64,000 bases of DNA. It comes from Ignavibacteria bacterium. Its GTDB lineage: Bacteria > Bacteroidota > Ignavibacteria > OLB7. The position numbers and the translations under genes were made by a program. Position 1 is the stretch's first letter, and every line of letters begins with the position of its first letter. The notes below the pieces were generated by a model that worked only from the letters and a program-made list of their open reading frames with translations, searched no databases and was not told the DNA's origin. The stretch spans positions 868,001 to 932,000 of the forward strand of contig JACKAE010000003.1 in the NCBI GenBank assembly GCA_020635205.1, read 5' to 3'. Shown piece by piece: positions 9,561 to 17,330 of the stretch.

Positions 9561-10637
9561 TCAGACCACCATCAGTTTTCGGGATGCGCTCGTCAGCTCA
9601 CGGCATCCCCCATTTTCGATCAGCACATCATCCTCAATCCGCACGCCAAACTTTCCGGGAAGGTAAATGCCCGGCTCGATTGTCACAACCATTCCCTCTC
9701 TCAGCTTTACTTCGTCTGGACTTCGGTGCGAGATCCCGGGGAATTCGTGTACCTCAATGCCGAGTCCATGCCCTGTTGAGTGGGAGAAGGCTTCGCCATA
9801 TCCGGCATCCTCGATTATATCTCGGCAGACGGCATCAAGTTCTTTTGCACTCATTCCAGCACGTGCCTGTTCAACACCTACACGTTCAGCTTTATAGACG
9901 ATGTCGTAAATCTTGCGCGCTTCATCTCCCGGTTCGCCGAGGGCGAAGGTCCGAGTCATATCTGAGTTAAATCCTTTGTAGATACAACCGAAGTCGAGCG
10001 TGATAAGCTCACCACTCTTCAACTTCTTCGTCGAGGCTCTTCCGTGGGGAAGAGCACTTCGCTGGCCGGAGGCAACAATAATACCGAAGGCATCACCTTC
10101 TGAGCCATGACTTCGTCCAAGCCAACTGATTTCCGCCGCCAACTCGTTCTCCCGCATTCCCGGTTTCACAATCTCTAGGACATCCCGGAAGACCCTCGCA
10201 GCCATGTTTGCCGCTCTCTTGATATATCCAACCTCCTCTTCGGTCTTCACCGCCGTCAACTCACTGATAAGTCTACCTCCAGCCTCCAGCTTTACTTTCT
10301 TCTTGAAGATTCTCTTCATTCCCTCGTACTGAGCCACCGAGACGTACTGACTCTGGAAGCCGAGGGTCATCCCCTTCCTCACGAGCTTCTCATCTTTCAA
10401 GCGCGTATAGTGAGCACGGTCAATCAAGACCTCTACTCCATCATTTACCTGGGCTGCCGCCTGCGTCTCATACCGTCCATCTGTGAGGAGGTAGGCATTC
10501 TTCCTCGTGACAAACAGAGTGCCGGCACTTCCTGAAAATCCGCTGAGGTAGTGAATATCAGGTAGATGCGATACAATGATCCCATCAAGGTTGTTTTTTT
10601 TTAGCGAAGAAGAAAGTTTTTTCAGTCGAGTAGACAT
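9561..10637 (-). CDS. M24 metallopeptidase, Xaa-Pro aminopeptidase/dipeptidase type
   Basis: Cleaves the bond before proline in peptides, with two metal ions. The 358 residues comprise a creatinase N-terminal domain (to about 125) and a pita-bread catalytic domain. Metal ligands are in DFGCIYKGFNSDMTRTF (two Asp), GHGLGIEVHEFPG (His), TIEPGIY (Glu) and RIEDDVLI (Glu). An upstream TTG at 10649 is possible, but the ATG at 10637 is preceded by GGAG seven bases away and starts the conserved sequence, so I use it. PepQ-like and PepP-like roles cannot be separated; the size favours the short PepQ/YqhT group. Confidence 0.94.
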   Translation of the reverse strand: MSTRLKKLSSSLKKNNLDGIIVSHLPDIHYLSGFSGSAGTLFVTRKNAYLLTDGRYETQAAAQVNDGVEVLIDRAHYTRLKDEKLVRKGMTLGFQSQYVSVAQYEGMKRIFKKKVKLEAGGRLISELTAVKTEEEVGYIKRAANMAARVFRDVLEIVKPGMRENELAAEISWLGRSHGSEGDAFGIIVASGQRSALPHGRASTKKLKSGELITLDFGCIYKGFNSDMTRTFALGEPGDEARKIYDIVYKAERVGVEQARAGMSAKELDAVCRDIIEDAGYGEAFSHSTGHGLGIEVHEFPGISHRSPDEVKLREGMVVTIEPGIYLPGKFGVRIEDDVLIENGGCRELTSASRKLMVV

Positions 10638-10761
10638 AGCAATCTCCAATAAATGAAGCTATCAGTTTTCGGCTATAAGCAGTGAGCTTTGGGTTATTGG
10701 CAGAGTGCTTCGATTTCCCAACACTCTACGAACTCTACAGACTCTCAACTCTATAAACTCG

Positions 10762-12225
10762 TTAAAAGTAATTCGGTGACTCCCGTGTAATCGTCACATC
10801 GTGCGGATGTGATTCGCGGAAACCGGCAGAAGTCATCCGGACAAAATGTCCATGCTCTTTCAGTTCAGCAATTGTTGAGCAGCCGCAGTAGCCCATAGCT
10901 GCCCGGAGACCACCAGTCATCTGATAGATTGTCTCCCGCAGTGGACCTTTCGAGGGAACCCGTCCTTCGATCCCTTCGGGGACAAGCTTTGCAATCTCCT
11001 CTTCCGGGTCTTGGAAATATCGATCGGCAGAACCGGAGGCCATCGCTCCGAGCGATCCCATACCACGATATGACTTGTACATTCTGCCGTCGAGAAGAAT
11101 TTTCTCTCCGGGAGCCTCCTCCATTCCGGCAAACATCCCTCCCATCATCACAAGGTCAGCTCCAGCAGCTATTGCTTTGCCAATATCTCCAGTCTGTTTC
11201 ACTCCGCCGTCGGCAATAACTGGAATTCCATGTTGTGCGGCAACTTCTGCCACCCACATAATCGCAGATAGCTGCGGAACGCCGACACCGGCCACAACAC
11301 GTGTTGTGCAGATAGCTCCGGGACCTATACCAACCTTCAGCGCATCTGCTCCAGCCTCGATTAATGCCTCGGCAGCAACGCCGGTGGCGATATTCCCAGC
11401 AATCACTTGCAAATTGGGGTGCTTCTCCTTCAACATCCGAACAGTGTCAATCACCCCTTTGGTATGTCCGTGAGCCGTATCGACCACAACTGCATCAACC
11501 CCAGCCGCCATCAGGGCATTCACTCGTTCCGGTGTGTCTCCACCAACCCCAACTGCCGCCCCCACACGGAGCCTACCATGTTCATCTTTTGCAGCGTTCG
11601 GATGTTGCCGTTTCTTCCGAATATCTTTAAACGTAATCAGTCCACGCAGTTTCCCCTGTTCGTCAACTACTGGCAGCTTCTCGATACCATATTTCTGCAG
11701 AATCAGTTCAGCTTGGTCGAGCGTGGTTCCCACGGGAGCAGTAATCAAGTTCTCTGAGGTCATCACCTCCTGAATCGGAACATTCAATTCAGGCTTGAAG
11801 CGGAGATCACGGTTAGTGACAATGCCAACAAGATTGTCCTCCCCGTCAATAATCGGCACACCACTGATCGAGTATTGCTTCATGAGGGTGAGGGCATCCT
11901 CAACAACGCTCTCCAGACCGAGAGTAATTGGATCGAGGATCATTCCACTCTCCGAACGCTTCACTCGGCGAACCTGTTCAGCCTGTTGATCGATCGTCAG
12001 ATTTTTGTGGAGGATCCCCATTCCTCCCTCCCGCGCTATAGCAATGGCCATAGCAGCTTCGGTAACCGTATCCATCGCCGCCGAGAGGAGCGGGATGTTC
12101 AAGCGAATTCGTTTCGTAAGCTGCGTGGACATGTCCGCCTCTCTTGGCAAGACTTCGCTGTAGCGGGGCACGAGAAGAACGTCGTCGTATGTGAGACCTT
12201 CTCCTATCACTTTTGTGTGTGACAT
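10762..12225 (-). CDS. guaB: IMP dehydrogenase
   Basis: Oxidises IMP to XMP with NAD, the committed step to GMP. The 487-residue protein has the TIM-barrel catalytic domain interrupted by two CBS domains (about 95-210). YDDVLLVP (13-20) and the catalytic loop GIGPGAICTTR (about 299-309, Cys306) are present, followed by GVGVPQ, an ADGGVK turn and an RGMGSLGAM flap. Unusually, the residue two before Cys306 is Ala304 where the family nearly always has Ser (GPGSICTTR). The start was placed at the ATG giving MSHTKVIGEGLTYDD; the frame extends 42 residues further upstream without conserved sequence. Confidence 0.97.
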   Translation of the reverse strand: MSHTKVIGEGLTYDDVLLVPRYSEVLPREADMSTQLTKRIRLNIPLLSAAMDTVTEAAMAIAIAREGGMGILHKNLTIDQQAEQVRRVKRSESGMILDPITLGLESVVEDALTLMKQYSISGVPIIDGEDNLVGIVTNRDLRFKPELNVPIQEVMTSENLITAPVGTTLDQAELILQKYGIEKLPVVDEQGKLRGLITFKDIRKKRQHPNAAKDEHGRLRVGAAVGVGGDTPERVNALMAAGVDAVVVDTAHGHTKGVIDTVRMLKEKHPNLQVIAGNIATGVAAEALIEAGADALKVGIGPGAICTTRVVAGVGVPQLSAIMWVAEVAAQHGIPVIADGGVKQTGDIGKAIAAGADLVMMGGMFAGMEEAPGEKILLDGRMYKSYRGMGSLGAMASGSADRYFQDPEEEIAKLVPEGIEGRVPSKGPLRETIYQMTGGLRAAMGYCGCSTIAELKEHGHFVRMTSAGFRESHPHDVTITRESPNYF

Positions 12226-12279
12226 GAATAATGTATTTCCGTGCAGTGGTAAAGAACTGGCAGAACGTGAATAGAAACG

Positions 12280-12311
12280 CGAAATTATGCAAGAGAGGCG
12301 GGATGGGCAAG
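12280..12311 (-). promoter_or_regulatory. Candidate Bacteroidota-type promoter for guaB
   Basis: Read on the minus strand this is CTTG, a 20-base spacer, then TAATTTCG. It is one mismatch from TTTG and one from TAnnTTTG. It lies about 55 bases upstream of the guaB ATG. The match is imperfect, so confidence is low. Confidence 0.25.
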
Positions 12312-12412
12312 ACATGAGAGAGATACTGACGAAACGATACGTGACGCCCACTTGGAATTGGCAGCATCCGTATCTTTTAGTTTTTTCACAGAATTAGAGT
12401 AATTGAGAAACA

Positions 12413-13276
12413 ATGAGCAAGCAAAAATTAGGCAGAATAGATTTTGAGATTAACCGCCTCGGCTACGGAGCCATGCACCTTTCGATAGATCGTGAGAAAC
12501 GGCCAACCGACGAAGAATCCATTACTCTCATCCGCCGCGCCGTTGATGAGCTGGGAATAGATTTTATCGACACAGCCGATGCATACTGTCTCGACGAAAG
12601 TGAAAAAGGGCACAACGAGCGATTAATTGCCCAAGCCTTAGAGGGTGAACGCCGCAACCGAGTAGTAGTGGCGACAAAGGGAGGCTGCATTCGTCCCGAA
12701 GGTCGTTGGGAACGAGATGGACGACCAGAATATCTCCGTACTGCCTGCGAAGCAAGCCTAAAAGCCTTAGAAACAGATAATATCGACCTTTACCAGTTGC
12801 ATGCTCCCGATTCAAACGTTCCGGTGGAAGAGAGTGTGGGAACATTGCGGACACTACAAGAAGAGGGGAAAATTCGGCACATCGGCCTCTCCAACTTCAC
12901 GCTCGACCAACTGAAGCGGGGAATGGGGGAAGCCGACATCGTCTCACTTCAAAATCAGTACTCCGTGATGAGCACGAGGGCACAAGATGAACTGATCGCC
13001 TTCTGCGAGGAACAAGAGATCATCTACATTCCTTGGAATCCAATTGGAGGTCGTGGTAACGCTCCAGAGATTGGCAATCTCTACGAGACACTTGGAGAAA
13101 TTGCCTCTGCTCACGGTGTAACACCACACACCATTGCCCTCAGTTGGCTGCTGAACCGCTCTCCGATGATGCTTCCAATTCCGGGAACACGAAAGTTTGA
13201 ACATCTATCAGAAAACATGAAGGCACTCGAGATTGAACTGAGCGAGGAAGAGAAAGAACGATTAAATGATTTGTAG
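12413..13276 (+). CDS. Aldo/keto reductase
   Basis: An NADPH-dependent aldehyde/ketone reductase of the TIM-barrel AKR superfamily, 287 residues. The catalytic tetrad is visible: Asp53 and Tyr58 in FIDTADAYCL, Lys89 in VVVATKGG, and His130 in LYQLHAPD. The cofactor segment IPIPGTRKFEHL appears here as LPIPGTRKFEHL near residues 262-273. The closest named groups are the YajO/YdbC-type reductases; the substrate is unknown. It stands alone, and its last codons (Asn-Asp-Leu-stop) resemble the start of the palindromic repeat that separates it from the convergent receptor gene. Confidence 0.93.
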   Translation: MSKQKLGRIDFEINRLGYGAMHLSIDREKRPTDEESITLIRRAVDELGIDFIDTADAYCLDESEKGHNERLIAQALEGERRNRVVVATKGGCIRPEGRWERDGRPEYLRTACEASLKALETDNIDLYQLHAPDSNVPVEESVGTLRTLQEEGKIRHIGLSNFTLDQLKRGMGEADIVSLQNQYSVMSTRAQDELIAFCEEQEIIYIPWNPIGGRGNAPEIGNLYETLGEIASAHGVTPHTIALSWLLNRSPMMLPIPGTRKFEHLSENMKALEIELSEEEKERLNDL

Positions 13277-13281
13277 AGACA

Positions 13282-13321
13282 TGATCTGTAGGGACATGAT
13301 GCATCATGCCCCTACAGATCA
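13282..13321. repeat. Long palindromic repeat, probable bidirectional terminator
   Basis: TGATCTGTAGGG (13282-13293) and CCCTACAGATCA (13310-13321) are perfect 12-base arms. The centre, CATGATGCATCATG, is itself palindromic, so the whole element forms an almost continuous stem. It lies between two convergent genes and includes the stop codon of the minus-strand gene. It resembles the dispersed TGTAGGGRC...GYCCCTACA family of many bacterial genomes. Confidence 0.8.
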
Positions 13322-14418
13322 TTCCCTATATACCGCGCAAGAATTGCTGTCCACTCTGGATCGTGCATTCTTTTCAGAAGTGCTCGATTGATTGCCTCCC
13401 GCCAAGGGCTTCCGTTGGGAAGAGCAATCGCGTAGAATTGTTTGTGGAACGTCTCTGGAAGCACTTGTACTACCCCGTCAGGATCGGAGCTTGACAGGTA
13501 TCTCAGCAGAGGAGCATCGTGAACGAAGGCATCAATTTCTTTCTCACGTAAGGCCTCCATCCCCTCTTCTACAGTTGCGTATGGACGAAAGGATATGTTC
13601 TGTTCGCGCAGATACTCTGCCCCAATTGCTTCACTTACCCCCCCCACACGGACGCGAGGGAGATCTCCGACTCCCTTCACGTCGGTCTCAAGTTCTGATA
13701 CTGTCAGGGAGGCAGCGATGGCAGCAGTGAAACTGGAGATAATGATGATTGCAACGAACATCCAGATCAAGCCGATCATTCGTCCGACAAATGTCACCGG
13801 AGCTTTATCACCGTAACCGACCGTTGTCATCGTTACGGCTGACCACCAGAAACCGGAGCCGATTCCCTTCGCTACACCACCACCGAACTGCTCAGGATTT
13901 TTCTTCCGCTCCACAAGCCAAATAAAGAAACCGACCAGAAGAAGTACGAGAAGAAGTCCCCCGATCACTGAGAGGAAGTCGAGCGAGATGAGCCGTTTCA
14001 GCACGACAAAGATTCCTCCACTCCCACCAGCACGCACGGCAATGCCAAGTCCGGTCTGGTAGTAGGGATGACTGAAATCCAGCACTTTTTCCCGGTCTGC
14101 TGTAATAGTAAGTGCGGCAACTGCCACATCGAGACTATCATCGGCAACCCCTTGGATCAAACCGTGTAGGTCAGTCTCCCGCAGCTCGTACTTGAGATTA
14201 ATTTCCTCAGCGACATCTTTCCAGAGATCTATGCTGATCCCCTCCCACTCACCGTCAGTCCCTTTCATCGAAAAGGGTGGAGCATCTTTCGTCCCGACAA
14301 TCAGAACCTCCTGCGACGGTTCAGCAGTGGAGCTTTGCGCAGAGAGAGAAAACGTTGAGGCCAAGAAGCTAAACGAAAGAAAAAGAAGCCCTGAGAACAT
14401 TCGGCACATAAAAGACAT
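13312..14418 (-). CDS. Prokaryotic ionotropic glutamate-receptor-type potassium channel (GluR0-like)
   Basis: A ligand-gated ion channel built from a bisected periplasmic amino-acid-binding domain around a pore. In the 368-residue product: signal peptide about 1-27; lobe S1 about 36-135 (TITADREKVLDFSHPYY, with Arg109 expected to bind the ligand alpha-carboxylate); membrane helix about 146-169; pore helix and selectivity filter TTVGYGD (198-204); second helix about 211-236 ending in SSFTAAIAASLTV, the counterpart of the SYTANLAAF gate; lobe S2 about 252-360 (Asp301 in the ligand amino-group position). The potassium-type filter matches cyanobacterial GluR0. I use the Met at 14418; the frame extends 28 residues further without a signal sequence. 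The ligand is unknown. Confidence 0.92.
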   Translation of the reverse strand: MSFMCRMFSGLLFLSFSFLASTFSLSAQSSTAEPSQEVLIVGTKDAPPFSMKGTDGEWEGISIDLWKDVAEEINLKYELRETDLHGLIQGVADDSLDVAVAALTITADREKVLDFSHPYYQTGLGIAVRAGGSGGIFVVLKRLISLDFLSVIGGLLLVLLLVGFFIWLVERKKNPEQFGGGVAKGIGSGFWWSAVTMTTVGYGDKAPVTFVGRMIGLIWMFVAIIIISSFTAAIAASLTVSELETDVKGVGDLPRVRVGGVSEAIGAEYLREQNISFRPYATVEEGMEALREKEIDAFVHDAPLLRYLSSSDPDGVVQVLPETFHKQFYAIALPNGSPWREAINRALLKRMHDPEWTAILARYIGNDL

Positions 14419-14473
14419 CTCGTATGTTTGACAGGATTTAAGGGGTGTGAAATATACGGCTTTGGAAAACGGG

Positions 14474-14956
14474 ATGAGCACTGATCTTCTGCTACGGCGC
14501 AAATTTACGCTTCGATTTGGCGACCAAAAACTTGTACTCCAAAAAAGATCGATTGAAGGAATTGAGCACGTCCTGATGAAAGCATTTCTCTGGGCACTCT
14601 ACCTTCCGGAGTATGAGAATATCATTGTAGAGTACAACATTGGAGACCGCTATAAGCCCGATGTCGTATCTCTTGACGAAACTGGCAGGCCTCGTTTTTG
14701 GGGAGAGGCAGGAAAGGTAAACAGAGGAAAGATTGAATCTCTTGTGCGCCGCTATCCCCAAACACACATTGCCATCGCAAAATGGTCGACCCGCCTTACA
14801 CCATACATTGAGATTGTTGAAGAGATTATGACGAAACACAAACGTGCAGTACCATTCGATCTACTAAACTTTCCAGCAGATAGTGCAGAACGCTTTATTG
14901 GAAAGAGTGGAGAGATCAACATTGTGCGAGAAGATTTGGAGGTTGTGCAGGTATAG
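14474..14956 (+). CDS. YaeQ-like / PD-(D/E)XK-fold protein of unknown function
   Basis: The 160-residue product resembles YaeQ-type proteins that have a restriction-endonuclease-like fold. KPDVVSLDETGRPRFWGEAG followed by K has the spacing of a PD...ExK active site, and a strand-like segment TQTHIAIAKWSTR-type follows (IAIAKWSTRL). The Met at 14474 is preceded by GGAAAACGGG; a Met at 14447 would add nine residues. Nuclease activity is plausible but not shown. It is divergent from the receptor gene, with under 60 bases between their starts. Confidence 0.7.
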   Translation: MSTDLLLRRKFTLRFGDQKLVLQKRSIEGIEHVLMKAFLWALYLPEYENIIVEYNIGDRYKPDVVSLDETGRPRFWGEAGKVNRGKIESLVRRYPQTHIAIAKWSTRLTPYIEIVEEIMTKHKRAVPFDLLNFPADSAERFIGKSGEINIVREDLEVVQV

Positions 14957-14961
14957 AACAA

Positions 14962-14997
14962 GGGCTGGACAGTTTTTGATAGAAACTTGTCCAGCCC
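14962..14997. terminator. Hairpin between convergent genes
   Basis: GGGCTGGACA at 14962 pairs with TGTCCAGCCC ending at 14997, extended by AAA/TTT pairs with one bulged base. It lies just after the plus-strand stop and before the end of the convergent lipoprotein gene, so it can serve both strands, although neither side has a long T run. Confidence 0.7.
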
Positions 14998-15024
14998 ATT
15001 AACACTTCTTTGGGGAGGTCTCCT

Positions 15025-16065
15025 CTACTGGAAAGGACTGTCTATTTCAACCCACAATCCTCCTCCCTTTAAGACACCGGCATTCCCACTACTGGTTTTA
15101 TCTGCCGCTTCTCCCCCAGTGCCGTCACTCATTGGCCAATATCCAACTAAGTTAGCTTCATTTCCTAACAATGGCTGTTTCATCGTTTCTTGAATTTCGC
15201 TTGCTGAGCGAGCACGATTCCAGAGGCGGACCTCGTAAAGAATGCCATCAAAAAAGTGTGCGCCATTGCCCGAACCAAACGACTCACGTGCACCGATGAA
15301 AAGATCTGCGCTTGTGGTGACAGGAGTCCCCTTCAATATAGATTCTGAGTCAAGAACTCCATTTACGTAGATGAACAACTTATTGGTGGAAACATCCTGA
15401 ACTGCGGCGATGTGATACCACTTCTCGGTTTCAAGAAGAGTCTTACCAACCATGCCGGAACCATATGAACGAACATAGAACATAGGCTTTGCACTCTCGA
15501 AGCCGAGAAGGAAATCGAGTTCACTATTGTCAGGACCATGGCCGAGTACAGAGTTCCACCGATCTCCACCACCCGTTCTAAAGGAGTGGGCTAAGGCATA
15601 GAATTCAAGAGTAAAGCTTGAGTCACTAAGATCTAACTCTGGTGAATCAGGTACAACTACCATGTCATCTGTACCATCAAATTCCAACGCATCTGTCTTT
15701 CCATCACCTCGAATCATAATATCGGCTGTCGCGACTTTACCTGCAATCACTTGGATATCAACAGAATTAGGTAGATATCCTACCTTGCTCGCAAGTACTC
15801 TATACTGATTAGGAAGAGCACTGGAAATGCTGAACTTCCCTTCTGCATCAGTAGTGACAACCTGAGATGGAGGATCGGTCACTACTGTTACTCCTGCCAC
15901 AGGATCGCCTGTAATCGCCTCGGTTACAGTACCTTGAATTTCTCCGGTTGTAGGATTGGGTATAGGATCTGTTGTAGAATCATCACCACAAGAGGTCAGA
16001 AACAGCATCGAAAAGATAGCCGCGAACAGTGTTCCAGCACCGTATATTCGCACGGATTGAATCAT
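15025..16065 (-). CDS. LamG-domain lipoprotein with carboxypeptidase-regulatory-like domain
   Basis: An exported lipoprotein of 346 residues. The signal peptide ends in lipobox LTSC (Cys near residue 26). A carboxypeptidase-regulatory-like beta-sandwich follows (about 42-118: IQGTVTEAITGDPVAGVTV, TDAEGKFSI), then a LamG/concanavalin-like jelly-roll (about 125-340: ALEFDGTDDMVVVPDSPELDL, WYHIAAVQD, VRLWNRARSASEI). Such domains bind glycans or mediate adhesion. It is probably anchored in the outer membrane or on the surface. No enzyme motif is seen. It stands alone between a convergent and a divergent gene. Confidence 0.9.
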   Translation of the reverse strand: MIQSVRIYGAGTLFAAIFSMLFLTSCGDDSTTDPIPNPTTGEIQGTVTEAITGDPVAGVTVVTDPPSQVVTTDAEGKFSISSALPNQYRVLASKVGYLPNSVDIQVIAGKVATADIMIRGDGKTDALEFDGTDDMVVVPDSPELDLSDSSFTLEFYALAHSFRTGGGDRWNSVLGHGPDNSELDFLLGFESAKPMFYVRSYGSGMVGKTLLETEKWYHIAAVQDVSTNKLFIYVNGVLDSESILKGTPVTTSADLFIGARESFGSGNGAHFFDGILYEVRLWNRARSASEIQETMKQPLLGNEANLVGYWPMSDGTGGEAADKTSSGNAGVLKGGGLWVEIDSPFQ

Positions 16066-16220
16066 AGTATCATCAATTATTTATTAATAGTGAAGATAAT
16101 AGCTGAAAGTTCTATTGCTTGAGAAGGAACATAAGTTAGACAAAAATCTCACTTTGCAACAGAAGCATACAGAATGATTTTTCCCCCTCACCGATATCGT
16201 TATTCTGCACAACCAACACC

Positions 16221-16577
16221 ATGACAACCTTCGCACAACTCTACGATTACTGCCTGGCGAAGCTGGGAGCAATGGAAACATATCCCTTTGGTGAGGAGAC
16301 CCTTGTCTTCAAAGTTGGAGGAAAGATGTTTGCGTTGAGTGGCTTCGAAGCTATCCCTCCGCGAATGAACCTGAAGTGTGATCCTGAACGAGCCATTGCA
16401 CTGCGGGAAGAGTACTCTTCAGTCCTTCCAGGATACCATATGAATAAAAAGCATTGGAACACTGTGATCTTTGACGGAAGTCTGCCGGACGATCTTGCTC
16501 GCGAACTGATCGATCACTCGTACAATCTCGTCGTCTCCTCCCTTCCACGAAAAGCTCGTGAAGAACTCAACTCCTGA
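16221..16577 (+). CDS. MmcQ/YjbR family protein
   Basis: A 118-residue cytoplasmic protein of the MmcQ/YjbR fold, a double-stranded-DNA-binding-like domain found across bacteria. Conserved features are TYPFGEETLVFKVGGKMFAL (about 19-38), the Cys-Asp-Pro turn (KCDPERA), HMNKKHWNTV and a C-terminal helix with SYNLVVSSLPRKAREEL. The cellular role is not established for the family. It is a single-gene unit. Confidence 0.9.
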   Translation: MTTFAQLYDYCLAKLGAMETYPFGEETLVFKVGGKMFALSGFEAIPPRMNLKCDPERAIALREEYSSVLPGYHMNKKHWNTVIFDGSLPDDLARELIDHSYNLVVSSLPRKAREELNS

Positions 16578-16735
16578 GGCAGAGAACTGCAGAGGTAATA
16601 CATTTTCTTCCCTCCACAGCACACATCCTTCCTCCTCCCGTCTATTATTCTCGAACGTCGTGCAACTTTTTCTTGAGCATACGGAACTTACCCGCAAGAA
16701 CAGATCAAACTAAGTCGACAGATTTACTCAACGAT

Positions 16736-17326
16736 ATGCCGAACGAGGCGAATAAAGAGAAGCAGAGAGAACGATTCATGCGCCTATATGAGCCACTACG
16801 TCCACGACTGGCTCGCTTTGCCGCAGCAATGACGAACGATCGGGAAGATGCCCGCGATCTTGTTGCCGAAACTACATTGGCCGCATACGAACAGTTCAAC
16901 ACCCTGCGCGACGAGCGTGCCTTTCTCTCTTGGCTTTTTACTATTGCCAGCCGTCTCTACCGCAAACGTGGAATCCGCGAGAAGTATCACGGCGAATATC
17001 ACGAAGAGCAAGTCCGGCGGATGCCCGACTCGGGAACGTCGCCAGAAGCATCCGCCGACGTTGCTCTCCTCTACGCCGCTTTAGAGAAACTTCCGTCAGA
17101 ACAACGTGAAGCAGTGACGCTCTTCGAAATCGCGGACATTCCGCTGAAGGAAATCAGCGCAATTCAGGGAACAACACTCTCCAGCGTAAAATCCCGCGTT
17201 ACGCGAGGCCGCCGAAAACTGGCAGAACTCTTGGGAGCAGTTGATGAGGGGATGGAAGAAGCCGCTTCTCCAGAAGCATCGGTCGAGGAATCGCCAAAGA
17301 ATCTTTTATACATGAATGCCGCATAG
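16736..17326 (+). CDS. ECF-type RNA polymerase sigma factor
   Basis: A 196-residue alternative sigma factor. Region 2 (about 14-80) carries ARDLVAETTLAAYEQF and FLSWLFTIASRLYRKRG. Region 4 (about 118-170) carries LPSEQREAVTLFEIADIPLKEIS and SVKSRVTRGRRKL. The Met at 16736 gives the expected start; a TTG at 16673 would add 21 residues. The C-terminal 25 residues are an acidic tail beyond region 4. It is followed without a gap by a membrane protein with a T9SS tail, the place where an anti-sigma factor normally sits. Confidence 0.95.
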   Translation: MPNEANKEKQRERFMRLYEPLRPRLARFAAAMTNDREDARDLVAETTLAAYEQFNTLRDERAFLSWLFTIASRLYRKRGIREKYHGEYHEEQVRRMPDSGTSPEASADVALLYAALEKLPSEQREAVTLFEIADIPLKEISAIQGTTLSSVKSRVTRGRRKLAELLGAVDEGMEEAASPEASVEESPKNLLYMNAA

Positions 17327-17330
17327 ATCT

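Noticed and set aside
16673..16735. Longer start (TTG) for the first ECF sigma factor and promoter-like TGCAACTTTTTC before it
   Set aside because: The extension has no sigma-factor similarity, and the promoter-like text does not fit either the TAnnTTTG or a clear ECF pattern.
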